A stretch of DNA of 10,691 nucleotides, taken from NCBI GenBank assembly GCA_047973025.1, contig JBKEBE010000076.1, forward strand, positions 1 to 10,691, given 5' to 3'. Under the pieces are notes generated by a model. It did not search any database. It saw nothing but the letters and a program-made list of their open reading frames with translations, and was not told the DNA's origin. A program made the position numbers and the translations under genes. This stretch comes from UPXZ01 sp047973025. Lineage in GTDB: Bacteria; Bacteroidota; Bacteroidia; Bacteroidales; Paludibacteraceae. Each line of letters opens with the position of its first letter. The first letter of the stretch is position 1. Of the stretch, positions 1 to 6,692 are shown piece after piece.

Positions 1-1767
1 ATTTGGATACAAGACTATCAACTGATGCTTTTGCCCAAGATGATACGCGACAATAAACCGAAAACCAACATCGGGTATTTCCACCACATTCCGTTCCCGT
101 CTTATGAACTTTTCAGAGTTTTACCCGAACGGGAAGAAGTATTGGAAGGGCTACTCGGTGCCGACCTTATCGGCTTCCATACGCACGACTATATGCGTCA
201 CTTTATCAGTGCCATCTATCGGGTACTCGATTTGAACTGCAATCTGGATGAAATTCAGTTGCGCGATAGGATTGTTCACGTGGACGCGTTCCCGATGGGA
301 ATCAATTACGAGCAGTATCACGAAGCCCCAACACTACCCGCGGTGCAAGAAAAGACGGCATTGTTAAAACAAAGTTTGGGTGAGCAGAAAATTATACTCT
401 CGGTTGACCGACTTGATTACAGCAAAGGTATTTTACACCGTCTGAATGGCTTCGCACGATTTCTTGAGAATAATCCGGAATATCACGATAGAGTTTCACT
501 GGCTATGATTGTGGTACCGTCGAGAGATACAGTAGGATTTTACGCCGAATTGAAGATGCAGATTGACCAAATAATCGGACAAATCAACGGTAAATATTCC
601 AATCTCGGCTGGGTTCCTATCTATTATTTCTATCAAAGTTTTAGCTACGAAGAGCTGATCGCCATGTATCAAATCGCGGATGTGGCTTTGGTTACGCCAC
701 TACGCGATGGTATGAACTTAGTAGCCAAAGAATATCTTGCCTGCAAACGGGACAAACCCGGTGTGCTGATTCTCAGCGAAATGGCAGGCGCAGCTATTGA
801 GCTCCAAGAAGCGATTACCATTAATCCCAACGATACGGTCGAAATCGAGCATGCGATTTTGGAAGCGTTGAATATGTCGGAAAACGAGCAACAGGAACGA
901 TTGGACAAAATGCAGCGACACATTTCTACCCAAACGGTAAAAAAATGGGCTAACGATTTTGTTACGGAACTCCAATTGATAAAAGACCAAAATAAGGAAA
1001 TTCTACAAAAAATAGTAGGAAAAAGACAGCTGACACAGATTAAAAATTCGTATGAAAACGCGAAAGAACGGTTGTTCATGCTTGATTATGACGGTACACT
1101 CGCACCTTTCGTGAAAAATCCGAAAGACGCACTTCCTTCGCCGGAATTGCTGGAATTACTGAACGAACTGACTGCCGACAAGCGGAATAAAGTAGTAATC
1201 AACAGCGGAAGAAATCACGAAATACTCGAAGAATGGCTTGGTGCTATGCCGCTTGACTTTGCAGCCGAACACGGCGCATTCTACAAGGAGAAAGGTAAAT
1301 GGCACGAGAACCTTATCGAAAAAGTAGTGTGGGATGACGAAATCATTGACATTATACAGCATACGATAGAAAAAACACCGGGCTCACACATGGAACAAAA
1401 AAACGCGGCTTTGGTATGGCACTACCGCAATGTGGACGTATGGCTCGCAGAACTACGTGAAAAACAGCTGATAAACGCGCTAATCGGACCTTGTTCCCGA
1501 CAGAATTTACAAATAGTACCGGGCAACAAAGTGGTGGAAATAAAACCGCTCGACTTCAACAAAGGGAGCGAAGTAATCCGCCGTTTGGAACAAAAATCGT
1601 ATGATTTTGTTTTAGCCATCGGAGACGATACGACTGATGAAGACATGTTTCGGGCATTACCGCCGGACGGTATCAGTATAAAAGTAGGTAATTTTTCGCC
1701 TGTCGCGAAATACCGTATTCCGCTGCAATCTTCGGTCATTCCTTTTTTCAGGAATTTGATTTCTTAG
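1..1767 (+). CDS. Bifunctional trehalose-6-phosphate synthase / trehalose-6-phosphate phosphatase, 5' truncated by window edge
   Basis: The frame is open to the left edge: bases 1-24 already encode IWIQDYQL, the conserved WxxDYQLMLLP block of family 20 glycosyltransferases, so the ATG at 25 is internal and roughly the first 130 residues are missing. Visible GT20 motifs are HIPFPS, GFHTHDY, DRLDYSKGI (substrate-binding lysine) and PLRDGMNLVAKEYLA. After about residue 345 a HAD-type phosphatase follows, with DYDGT near 1084 (nucleophile Asp), the VINSGR block, the lysine of KPLDFNKGSEV, and GDDTTDEDMF. The OtsA half joins UDP-glucose (usually) and glucose-6-phosphate to trehalose-6-phosphate; the OtsB half removes the phosphate, so one cytoplasmic polypeptide makes trehalose. 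Key residues of both visible parts look intact. It converges on a GH15 glycosidase 41 bp away, a pairing common in Bacteroidota. Family assignment is very secure; the nucleotide-sugar donor is inferred. Confidence 0.96.
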   Translation: MWIQDYQLMLLPKMIRDNKPKTNIGYFHHIPFPSYELFRVLPEREEVLEGLLGADLIGFHTHDYMRHFISAIYRVLDLNCNLDEIQLRDRIVHVDAFPMGINYEQYHEAPTLPAVQEKTALLKQSLGEQKIILSVDRLDYSKGILHRLNGFARFLENNPEYHDRVSLAMIVVPSRDTVGFYAELKMQIDQIIGQINGKYSNLGWVPIYYFYQSFSYEELIAMYQIADVALVTPLRDGMNLVAKEYLACKRDKPGVLILSEMAGAAIELQEAITINPNDTVEIEHAILEALNMSENEQQERLDKMQRHISTQTVKKWANDFVTELQLIKDQNKEILQKIVGKRQLTQIKNSYENAKERLFMLDYDGTLAPFVKNPKDALPSPELLELLNELTADKRNKVVINSGRNHEILEEWLGAMPLDFAAEHGAFYKEKGKWHENLIEKVVWDDEIIDIIQHTIEKTPGSHMEQKNAALVWHYRNVDVWLAELREKQLINALIGPCSRQNLQIVPGNKVVEIKPLDFNKGSEVIRRLEQKSYDFVLAIGDDTTDEDMFRALPPDGISIKVGNFSPVAKYRIPLQSSVIPFFRNLIS

Positions 1768-1813
1768 TATTTTGACCTAACAATCTGTTCCCGATTTGAC
1801 ATCAAAATCTAAG
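1763..1813. repeat. Imperfect inverted repeat spanning both convergent stop codons
   Basis: The left arm CTTAG-T-ATTTTGA (1763-1775) pairs with TCAAAATCTAAG (1802-1813) over 12 bp with one bulged T. A smaller inner stem (CAATC 1781-1785 with GATTTG 1793-1798, one bulge) lies in the loop. The TAG stop of the trehalose enzyme (1765-1767) and the TAG stop of the GH15 gene (1809-1811 on the other strand) occupy opposite arms. It could mark transcript ends in both directions, but neither side has a U-tract, so intrinsic termination is not shown. Confidence 0.4.
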
Positions 1814-3602
1814 GACGAATAAATCGCGACAACTGTTTTTCTTCCGAAAATAAGGCTGCCGTATTGATAAAAGCCAAATGCGAATAGGCTTGCGGGAAAT
1901 TACCAAGCTGTCTCTTCGTCTGAAAATCAAGGTCTTCGCTATACAATCCGACGTGGTTGGCATACGTTATCATCGATTCGAAGATTTCGCGTGCATCATC
2001 TCGCTCTCCTATCATATACAAGGCTTCGATAAGCCAAAACGTACAAATCGTAAAGGATGATGTCGGAGCGCCAAAATCATCTTCCGCTTTGTAGCGATAC
2101 ATCAACCCTTCGTGAAACAAATTGTCCTTTATAGCGCGTACTGTCTTGACATAGCGTTCATCATCCGCTTCTATGAACCCGTAACCTTGCATCAGCAACA
2201 ACGATGAATCATAATCTTCATTTTCATACGCCTGCGTGAAACATTGCAGCTCGTCATTCCATCCTTTTTCGTGTACTTCTGCTTTGATACTGTCGGCTTC
2301 GTGTCTCCACCGTTCGGCATAGGTATCTTTGTGTAAAAGTTCTGCGATTAACGAAGCTCGGTCTATTGCTACCCAGCTCATTACCTTAGAAAATACGAAA
2401 TGCAGCTCTTTGGTACGAAATTCCCAAATACTCTGATCGGGTTTTCGCCACGTTGCCAAAACCATCCGCACTAAATTCTTAATAATTTCCCATATCTCTT
2501 CCACTTCATCCAGCGTTCCCGGAAAGTACAGGTAATATTTGTAAATGACATCCAACAAATAACCTAAAGAATCGTTTTGAACTTGATAATAAGCGGCATT
2601 ACCGACGCGAACGGGACTTGAATTTTCATATCCGGCAAGATGGGGCAATACTTCTTCGGTAAGTTCGCGCTCGCCGCGTATGCCATACATAATCTGAATG
2701 GTGTCGTGACGGGATTTCAAGATACGTTTCACAAAACCGATGAAACGTTCGGCAGCGCTCTTTTGCTTCATGAACAGCAAAGTGTCAATAGACATGGACG
2801 CGTCACGAAGCCAGCAGAACCGATAATCCCAATTACGCGTTTCTCCGATGCTTTCCGGCAAACTGGTGGTTAAAGCCGCCAGCATAGCTCCCGAATTTTG
2901 ATAAGACAACAACTTCAGTACGAGCATACTGCGTTTTATCAAATCGTTGTATTGATAATACTCGCGCGAACGGTTTATCCAATTGAGCCAATATACTTTA
3001 GTACGCTCGTAGTCCAGTAAAATCCGATTAATGTCCACGCTGACTACTTTTTGGTTGTAAGACAAAAGAAAGAACTGATGATCGTTCAATACAAACTCTT
3101 CTCCGCTAAGTACTTGGTCAAAATCGGCATCGGTGTATAAATAGATTTTATCTTCAGCGTTACTCCGCGAGTTTGTCCGTATGTAGTTGGAAATCTTTTC
3201 ATGCACCACCTCTTCACGAGCATAGTTTATTTTTGGGTCATATAGCACACTTACCTTTGGTTTTCCTTTCAATATGCGGATGTATCGATGGATTTCGGGG
3301 GGCATATAATACTTGTTTTCGTCAGTCTGATAACGGGGCATATAATCATAGACTACAAATACGTTGTCAGCAGATTCATAGCGAGTGGAAAGAATGTTGG
3401 TATGTCCTAAATATTTTTGTGAAATCGCGTAGTCATCCAATACATTGAAACTGAAACTTCCGCCTATTTTCTCATCAAGTAGTTTGGCAAAAACGGAAGG
3501 CGAATCAAAATCGGGCAGACAGAACCAATCAATACTTCCTTCTTTCGACACAAGTGCCGCAGTTCGACAATTCCCGATAATTCCGTAATCTAAATTTTTC
3601 AT
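1809..3602 (-). CDS. Glycoside hydrolase family 15 protein (glucoamylase/trehalase type)
   Basis: This complete protein of 597 aa has the usual two-part layout of bacterial GH15 enzymes: an N-terminal beta-sandwich domain (about residues 1-210, opening with the characteristic LDYGIIGNCRTAALVS and GSIDWFCLPDFDSPSVF blocks) and an (alpha/alpha)6 barrel. Barrel motifs are RNWDYRFCWLRDA (256-268), SIWEFR with the likely general acid E394, SKVMSWVAIDRA (405-416), and GLYSEDLD with the likely general base E556, followed by LGNFPQAYSHLAFINTA. No signal peptide is seen, so it should act in the cytoplasm, hydrolysing an alpha-glucosidic bond with inversion. Members next to trehalose synthesis genes are often trehalases, but glucoamylase or oligosaccharide activity cannot be excluded from sequence alone. 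The ATG at 3602 is supported because the conserved family N-terminus begins at residue 3. Likely -7 elements lie about 70 and 120 bp upstream. Confidence 0.93.
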   Translation of the reverse strand: MKNLDYGIIGNCRTAALVSKEGSIDWFCLPDFDSPSVFAKLLDEKIGGSFSFNVLDDYAISQKYLGHTNILSTRYESADNVFVVYDYMPRYQTDENKYYMPPEIHRYIRILKGKPKVSVLYDPKINYAREEVVHEKISNYIRTNSRSNAEDKIYLYTDADFDQVLSGEEFVLNDHQFFLLSYNQKVVSVDINRILLDYERTKVYWLNWINRSREYYQYNDLIKRSMLVLKLLSYQNSGAMLAALTTSLPESIGETRNWDYRFCWLRDASMSIDTLLFMKQKSAAERFIGFVKRILKSRHDTIQIMYGIRGERELTEEVLPHLAGYENSSPVRVGNAAYYQVQNDSLGYLLDVIYKYYLYFPGTLDEVEEIWEIIKNLVRMVLATWRKPDQSIWEFRTKELHFVFSKVMSWVAIDRASLIAELLHKDTYAERWRHEADSIKAEVHEKGWNDELQCFTQAYENEDYDSSLLLMQGYGFIEADDERYVKTVRAIKDNLFHEGLMYRYKAEDDFGAPTSSFTICTFWLIEALYMIGERDDAREIFESMITYANHVGLYSEDLDFQTKRQLGNFPQAYSHLAFINTAALFSEEKQLSRFIRP

Positions 3603-3670
3603 CTGTTTAAATTTGCTGTTTTTACATTTAAAATCAGATGATACACGCCTTTAAATATTCTCTCGTGCAG

Positions 3671-3678
3671 CAAAGTTA
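3671..3678 (-). promoter_or_regulatory. Candidate Bacteroidota -7 element, proximal, for the GH15 gene
   Basis: On the minus strand this reads TAACTTTG, a full match to the TAnnTTTG -7 consensus known for Bacteroidota sigma-ABfr, followed by CTGCACG. It lies about 70 nt upstream of the GH15 start. No TTTG -33 element is found at the usual 19-21 bp spacing, so it is a weaker case. Confidence 0.35.
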
Positions 3679-3718
3679 TTCCGGAAGGCTGTTTCATCGA
3701 TTCTTTTTTTTGGATTCA

Positions 3719-3726
3719 CAAAGGTA
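3719..3726 (-). promoter_or_regulatory. Candidate Bacteroidota -7 element, distal, for the GH15 gene
   Basis: On the minus strand this reads TACCTTTG followed by TG, an exact TAnnTTTG match in a very typical Bacteroidota form. It implies an untranslated leader of about 110 nt. The region where a -33 TTTG should sit reads only TTTTCA, so the upstream half is poor. Confidence 0.45.
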
Positions 3727-3910
3727 CAAATTCTGATTCTTAAGAGATGAAAAAGAAATATAGAGAATTGTAAATTCGTTAAGGTTGAAAAATTTTAGTT
3801 TATGAGTTTTTTTGAGATATTGTATCGTTTATACGACAAACTTTGCTTTTTTTTGCATTACATCTATCTATTGCAAACCGACCGATACCGGATTTTGTCT
3901 GTAAGGGATT

Positions 3911-3952
3911 CAACAAAAAACAGAAAATACTTCATCCGAAATATTTTCTGTT
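3911..3952 (-). terminator. Intrinsic terminator of the pRiA4b ORF-3-like gene
   Basis: In the minus-strand transcript a perfect 11-bp stem, AACAGAAAATA (3952-3942) with TATTTTCTGTT (3929-3919), closes a 12-nt loop that can itself form three further pairs (TTC/GAA). It runs straight into TTTTTTGTTG. It starts 20 nt after the stop codon of the gene ending at 3973. The + strand has no T-run after the stem, so it acts in one direction only. Confidence 0.85.
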
Positions 3953-3972
3953 CTCAATATGGGGTTAATGAT

Positions 3973-4539
3973 TTAAGCGTTGGGATTTTCAAATAAGTTT
4001 CCTTCGTCAAAATTCAAATCACCGAATCCTTCTTGATCTAATTCGTCAGCATCGTATTCTTCATCGCCATAGAAATTTTCTTCGGAGGAAGTTGAGATTT
4101 TTTTTGTCGCTACAGGCATCACGTCCAAATCTAAAGCAATTTGAGTGGGTGCTTTGCCTATAGAAGAGGTACAGACGGCTTCATCTAAGCTCTTTCCCGG
4201 AATAACATCAGAAAGTTCCATGAAAAAGGCGCGATCGGAAATCAGATCAAAAACATATAACAATTTTTGTTTCTCGTCATCCAAAAGCTCATCCAATGGC
4301 ATCTTTTCCATTACCAAATTGTCGTACTCCGAACTTGATTCCATTTCCACAAGCGTGATTTCTTGTTTTTTCTCCCAATCGTCCGTACAGATGAAAAAAG
4401 AAGTTATTTGATTGTCTTCGTATTTAACGGCATTTAAAATGGCTTTATGCAAGTCCAGAAAAGTGGCTTCCGAGTCAATTTCAATTGTTCTAACGAAATC
4501 ATCAACTTCATCGGAGAGTATCGTAAATTTGAAAATCAT
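3973..4539 (-). CDS. pRiA4b ORF-3-like family protein (IS1096 passenger TnpR-like domain), function unknown
   Basis: 188 aa from the ATG at 4539. A start at 4635 is possible, but it would add 32 lysine-rich residues encoded in A/T-rich, non-coding-looking DNA, while the domain begins right at residue 1 of the shorter form. The first half, with FKFTILSDEVDDFVRTIEID, the hallmark TFLDLHKAILNAV (26-38), DNQITSFFI (42-50) and LLYVFDLISDRAFFMEL (93-109), follows the plasmid pRiA4b ORF-3 fold pattern. The second half diverges: the usual cysteine/glycine-rich part is absent, and residues from about 150 form a strongly acidic low-complexity tail. Despite the family name nothing indicates transposition; chromosomal copies are widespread in Bacteroidota and their role is unknown. 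It is probably cytoplasmic. The gene stands alone, between its own terminator and that of dnaA, upstream of it on the same strand. Confidence 0.75.
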   Translation of the reverse strand: MIFKFTILSDEVDDFVRTIEIDSEATFLDLHKAILNAVKYEDNQITSFFICTDDWEKKQEITLVEMESSSEYDNLVMEKMPLDELLDDEKQKLLYVFDLISDRAFFMELSDVIPGKSLDEAVCTSSIGKAPTQIALDLDVMPVATKKISTSSEENFYGDEEYDADELDQEGFGDLNFDEGNLFENPNA

Positions 4540-4720
4540 ATTGTTTTTTCTTTTTGTTTTACGATGTAAAATTACAATTTTTTTTTTGAAATTAATACGC
4601 TTTTTGACAAGAAAAGATTGAAAATATGACGTCATCTCGAAAATAGAAAAAGGGAGTTTTTTCTAATATATGTTGGAATAGCAAGATAGGTAAACGATTG
4701 TTGAAAAAAGAATGGATATC

Positions 4721-4756
4721 GAAAAAAACTGCCACTATTTCAGATGAAGTAATGGC
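4721..4756 (-). terminator. Intrinsic terminator of dnaA
   Basis: In the minus-strand transcript GCCATTA (4756-4750) pairs with TAGTGGC (4737-4731) through seven pairs, one a G-U. The 12-nt loop CTTCATCTGAAA can add four inner pairs (TTCA/TGAA). AG and seven Ts follow. It begins 40 nt after the dnaA stop codon, so dnaA transcripts probably end here rather than reading into the pRiA4b-like gene. Confidence 0.8.
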
Positions 4757-4796
4757 GATTGTCAAATTCGATAAGAACTGAAAAAGAATTGAGAAC

Positions 4797-6197
4797 TTAA
4801 CCTTTCAGACGCTCTTCAATCTTTTCAACATCTTTTCTGAAATTCTTATCGGTATCAATTAAATCCTCAACCTTTTTGCAGGCATGAAGCACCGTAGCGT
4901 GATCGCGTTTGCCAATATGAAGCCCGATGGTGGATAAGGAACTTTTAGTCAATAATTTGGAAAAATACATCGCAATCTGACGGGCTTGTACGACTTCGAG
5001 TTTACGTGATTTGGTCGAAATAGCTTCTACGGAGAGTTTGTAATAATCACAAACCGTATCTCGGATATGCTCTATTGTCAGGGTTTTAGGTGTAATAGTT
5101 ACAATGCGGCTGATAATTTTTTCTGTCAGATCAATATCAATAGGAATGTTTGCTAACGTGGAATGTGCCAGTATAGAAATCAGCACACCCTCCAAGTCGC
5201 GTACATTGTCAACTACATTCTCTGCGATGTAGTCCACTACATTCTCGGGAATTTCAAGTCCGTCTCTGTAAATTTTATTTTTCAGTATGGATTTTCTTAA
5301 TTCGAAATCGGGTTTCTCAATCTCAGCTGAAAGACCCCATTTGAAACGGGTAAGCAAGCGTTGTTCCATTCCGACCATTTCCAATGGAGAGCGATCGGAC
5401 GTAAGTACCAACTGCTTGCCGGTTTGGTGCAGGTGGTTAAAGATATGAAAGAAAGTGTTTTGCGTTGCGGACTTTCCGGATATTTCCTGTATGTCGTCAA
5501 TCAATAGCACATCGATTGTCTGGTAGAAATTAAGAAAATCGTTTTGTGAGTTGTTTCTTACCGCGTCGGTATATTGAATCTGAAAAGTATTTGCCGAGAG
5601 ATAAAGGACGCGCTTTTCGGGATGAATCTGTTTACACATCAAACCGATGGCATTTGCCAAATGTGTTTTCCCGACACCTGATTTACCATATACGAATAGT
5701 GGGTTGAAAATCGTTTTTCCGGGATCATTCGCAATGCTTATTCCTGCTGTACGAGCCAGCTTGTTGCTTTTTCCCTCTATTAGGCTGTTAAAGCTGTAAG
5801 ACGGATTGAGTTGCGGGTCTATTTCGGGTAGCTGAATCTTCTGATAGGGCGAAACAAAGCCGTTCGGTCTTGTCGAATTGTTGTTATTATACTTTCGGGA
5901 ATTTTGTTCGGCAGTACTGGGTATTTGTGTTCCCTTTCCCGTATTTTGATCAATCAAAACACGGTATTCAAGTTTCGTTCCATTGCCGGCTACTCGTGTA
6001 AGCGTCATGCGAAGAAGATCAATGTACTTCTCTTCAATATATTCGACAAAAAACTGACTGGGAACTTGAAGTACAAAAATTTTATTCTCAAATTTGATCG
6101 GGACAATAGGAGCAAACCACGTATTAAAGGACGCTTCGTTAATATTGTCCTGAATAATACCCAAGCAACTATTCCACAACTGTTCGTAACTACTCAT
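4797..6197 (-). CDS. dnaA: Chromosomal replication initiator protein DnaA
   Basis: This complete protein of 466 aa is of normal family length, with all four domains. Domain I (1-85) holds the W-containing block NTWFAPIVPI. The linker (about 86-112) is asparagine-rich. The AAA+ domain III has Walker A GKSGVGKT (171-178), Walker B LLIDD (231-235), LTSDRSP, the arginine-finger block EQRLLTRFKWGL with R284, and sensor 2 NVRDLEGVL with R333. Domain IV (from about 375) carries the DNA-binding signature IGLHIGKRDHATVLHA (424-439), slightly unusual because FGGRDH is replaced by IGKRDH. DnaA-ATP binds and opens the origin. The ATG at 6197 directly precedes conserved domain I. No dnaN or recF is adjacent, as is usual in Bacteroidota. 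A terminator-like hairpin lies in its leader and an intrinsic terminator follows it, so it is probably transcribed alone. Confidence 0.98.
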   Translation of the reverse strand: MSSYEQLWNSCLGIIQDNINEASFNTWFAPIVPIKFENKIFVLQVPSQFFVEYIEEKYIDLLRMTLTRVAGNGTKLEYRVLIDQNTGKGTQIPSTAEQNSRKYNNNNSTRPNGFVSPYQKIQLPEIDPQLNPSYSFNSLIEGKSNKLARTAGISIANDPGKTIFNPLFVYGKSGVGKTHLANAIGLMCKQIHPEKRVLYLSANTFQIQYTDAVRNNSQNDFLNFYQTIDVLLIDDIQEISGKSATQNTFFHIFNHLHQTGKQLVLTSDRSPLEMVGMEQRLLTRFKWGLSAEIEKPDFELRKSILKNKIYRDGLEIPENVVDYIAENVVDNVRDLEGVLISILAHSTLANIPIDIDLTEKIISRIVTITPKTLTIEHIRDTVCDYYKLSVEAISTKSRKLEVVQARQIAMYFSKLLTKSSLSTIGLHIGKRDHATVLHACKKVEDLIDTDKNFRKDVEKIEERLKG

Positions 6198-6221
6198 TTC
6201 AACAAAAATATTTCTTTGGAT

Positions 6222-6248
6222 AAAAAACTCGACGGTAAATGTCGAGTT
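6222..6248 (-). promoter_or_regulatory. Terminator-like hairpin in the dnaA leader (possible attenuator or operator)
   Basis: AACTCGAC (6226-6233) and GTCGAGTT (6241-6248) form a perfect 8-bp inverted repeat with a 7-nt loop. In the dnaA-sense transcript the stem runs into six Ts (6227-6222), the layout of a short intrinsic terminator, ending only 24 nt before the dnaA ATG. There is little room for a full promoter after it, so the hairpin is probably transcribed in the leader, or the palindrome works as a DNA operator. Confidence 0.5.
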
Positions 6249-6692
6249 AAAACATACTATTTTTCGATTTTATTGTTGCCGATTCTTCAGGCTTTTTTCT
6301 GTTCTACAAAATTCGATTTTTTTTCTCAAATAAAAAAATCAGGATTTTTTTGATGTAAAAAATAATATATAAATAATTGATAATGAAATAATAACACTAA
6401 ACTGTTGAAAATGAAATAATTTTGAAACTTGTGCTAACAAACTAATTTGACAATGAATGGATTAAGAATTTAACACAGAATAAGCGAATTTTCGGATGAA
6501 TTTAATTAACTTGTCTGTTTGCCAGATGTTTCAGGTATAATAAAAAAAAAATTCAAGAAGTTTGCTATTTTTAACCATTCTAAATACAATATTCAGATTT
6601 ACTCGATAAAAATACCATTGGACTTATAGACTCGAAAAAGAGAATAACAAAAAAAATAAGTAAATTCAAACAAATCAAGCGTTTATTTGATG
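6249..6692. other. A/T-rich intergenic region between the amidase gene and dnaA
   Basis: No coding frame was found. Positions 6340-6420 are almost entirely A and T. Two direct copies of AATGAAATAAT lie at 6382-6392 and 6410-6420, 28 bp apart. No close match to the DnaA box TTATCCACA was found on either strand; the nearest (TGTTGAAAA, 6403-6411) has two mismatches and stands alone. The dnaA promoter probably lies here, but no full -33/-7 pair was recognised. An origin function is not supported by what can be seen. Confidence 0.5.

Larger units (their letters stand above)
3603..3910. other. Non-coding gap between GH15 and the pRiA4b-like gene
   Basis: The gap is A/T-rich with no convincing coding region. 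It holds the two -7 candidates for the GH15 gene. From 3740 to 3910 no gene, RNA fold or repeat was recognised. A 64-codon open frame on the + strand from 3802 runs through the neighbour's terminator and into its coding region, and is judged to be chance. Confidence 0.6.

Noticed and set aside
3802..3996. 64-codon open frame on the + strand between GH15 and the pRiA4b-like gene
   Set aside because: It runs through the intrinsic terminator of the neighbour and into that gene's 3' end; its composition is A/T-rich and gives no recognisable motif.
3973..4539. Insertion sequence or transposon, from the TnpR-like family name
   Set aside because: No transposase, terminal inverted repeats or target duplications are visible around the gene; the family is common as plain chromosomal genes.
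4540..4635. N-terminal extension of the pRiA4b-like protein to an ATG at 4635
   Set aside because: The 32 extra residues are lysine-rich, come from A/T-rich non-coding-looking DNA, and precede the point where the conserved domain starts.
5904..6353. 149-codon + strand frame over the dnaA 5' end
   Set aside because: It is antisense to conserved dnaA domain I and the leader hairpin, with no family motif; it is a shadow of dnaA.
6198..6692. Chromosomal origin next to dnaA
   Set aside because: No cluster of DnaA boxes was found on either strand, and in Bacteroidota the origin is often not beside dnaA. An A/T-rich block alone is not enough.
6645..6692. Intrinsic terminator of the amidase gene
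   Set aside because: A T-run exists in the sense strand near 6650-6657, but the only stems before it are 4-5 bp (for example CAAAT/ATTTG) and not adjacent to it.
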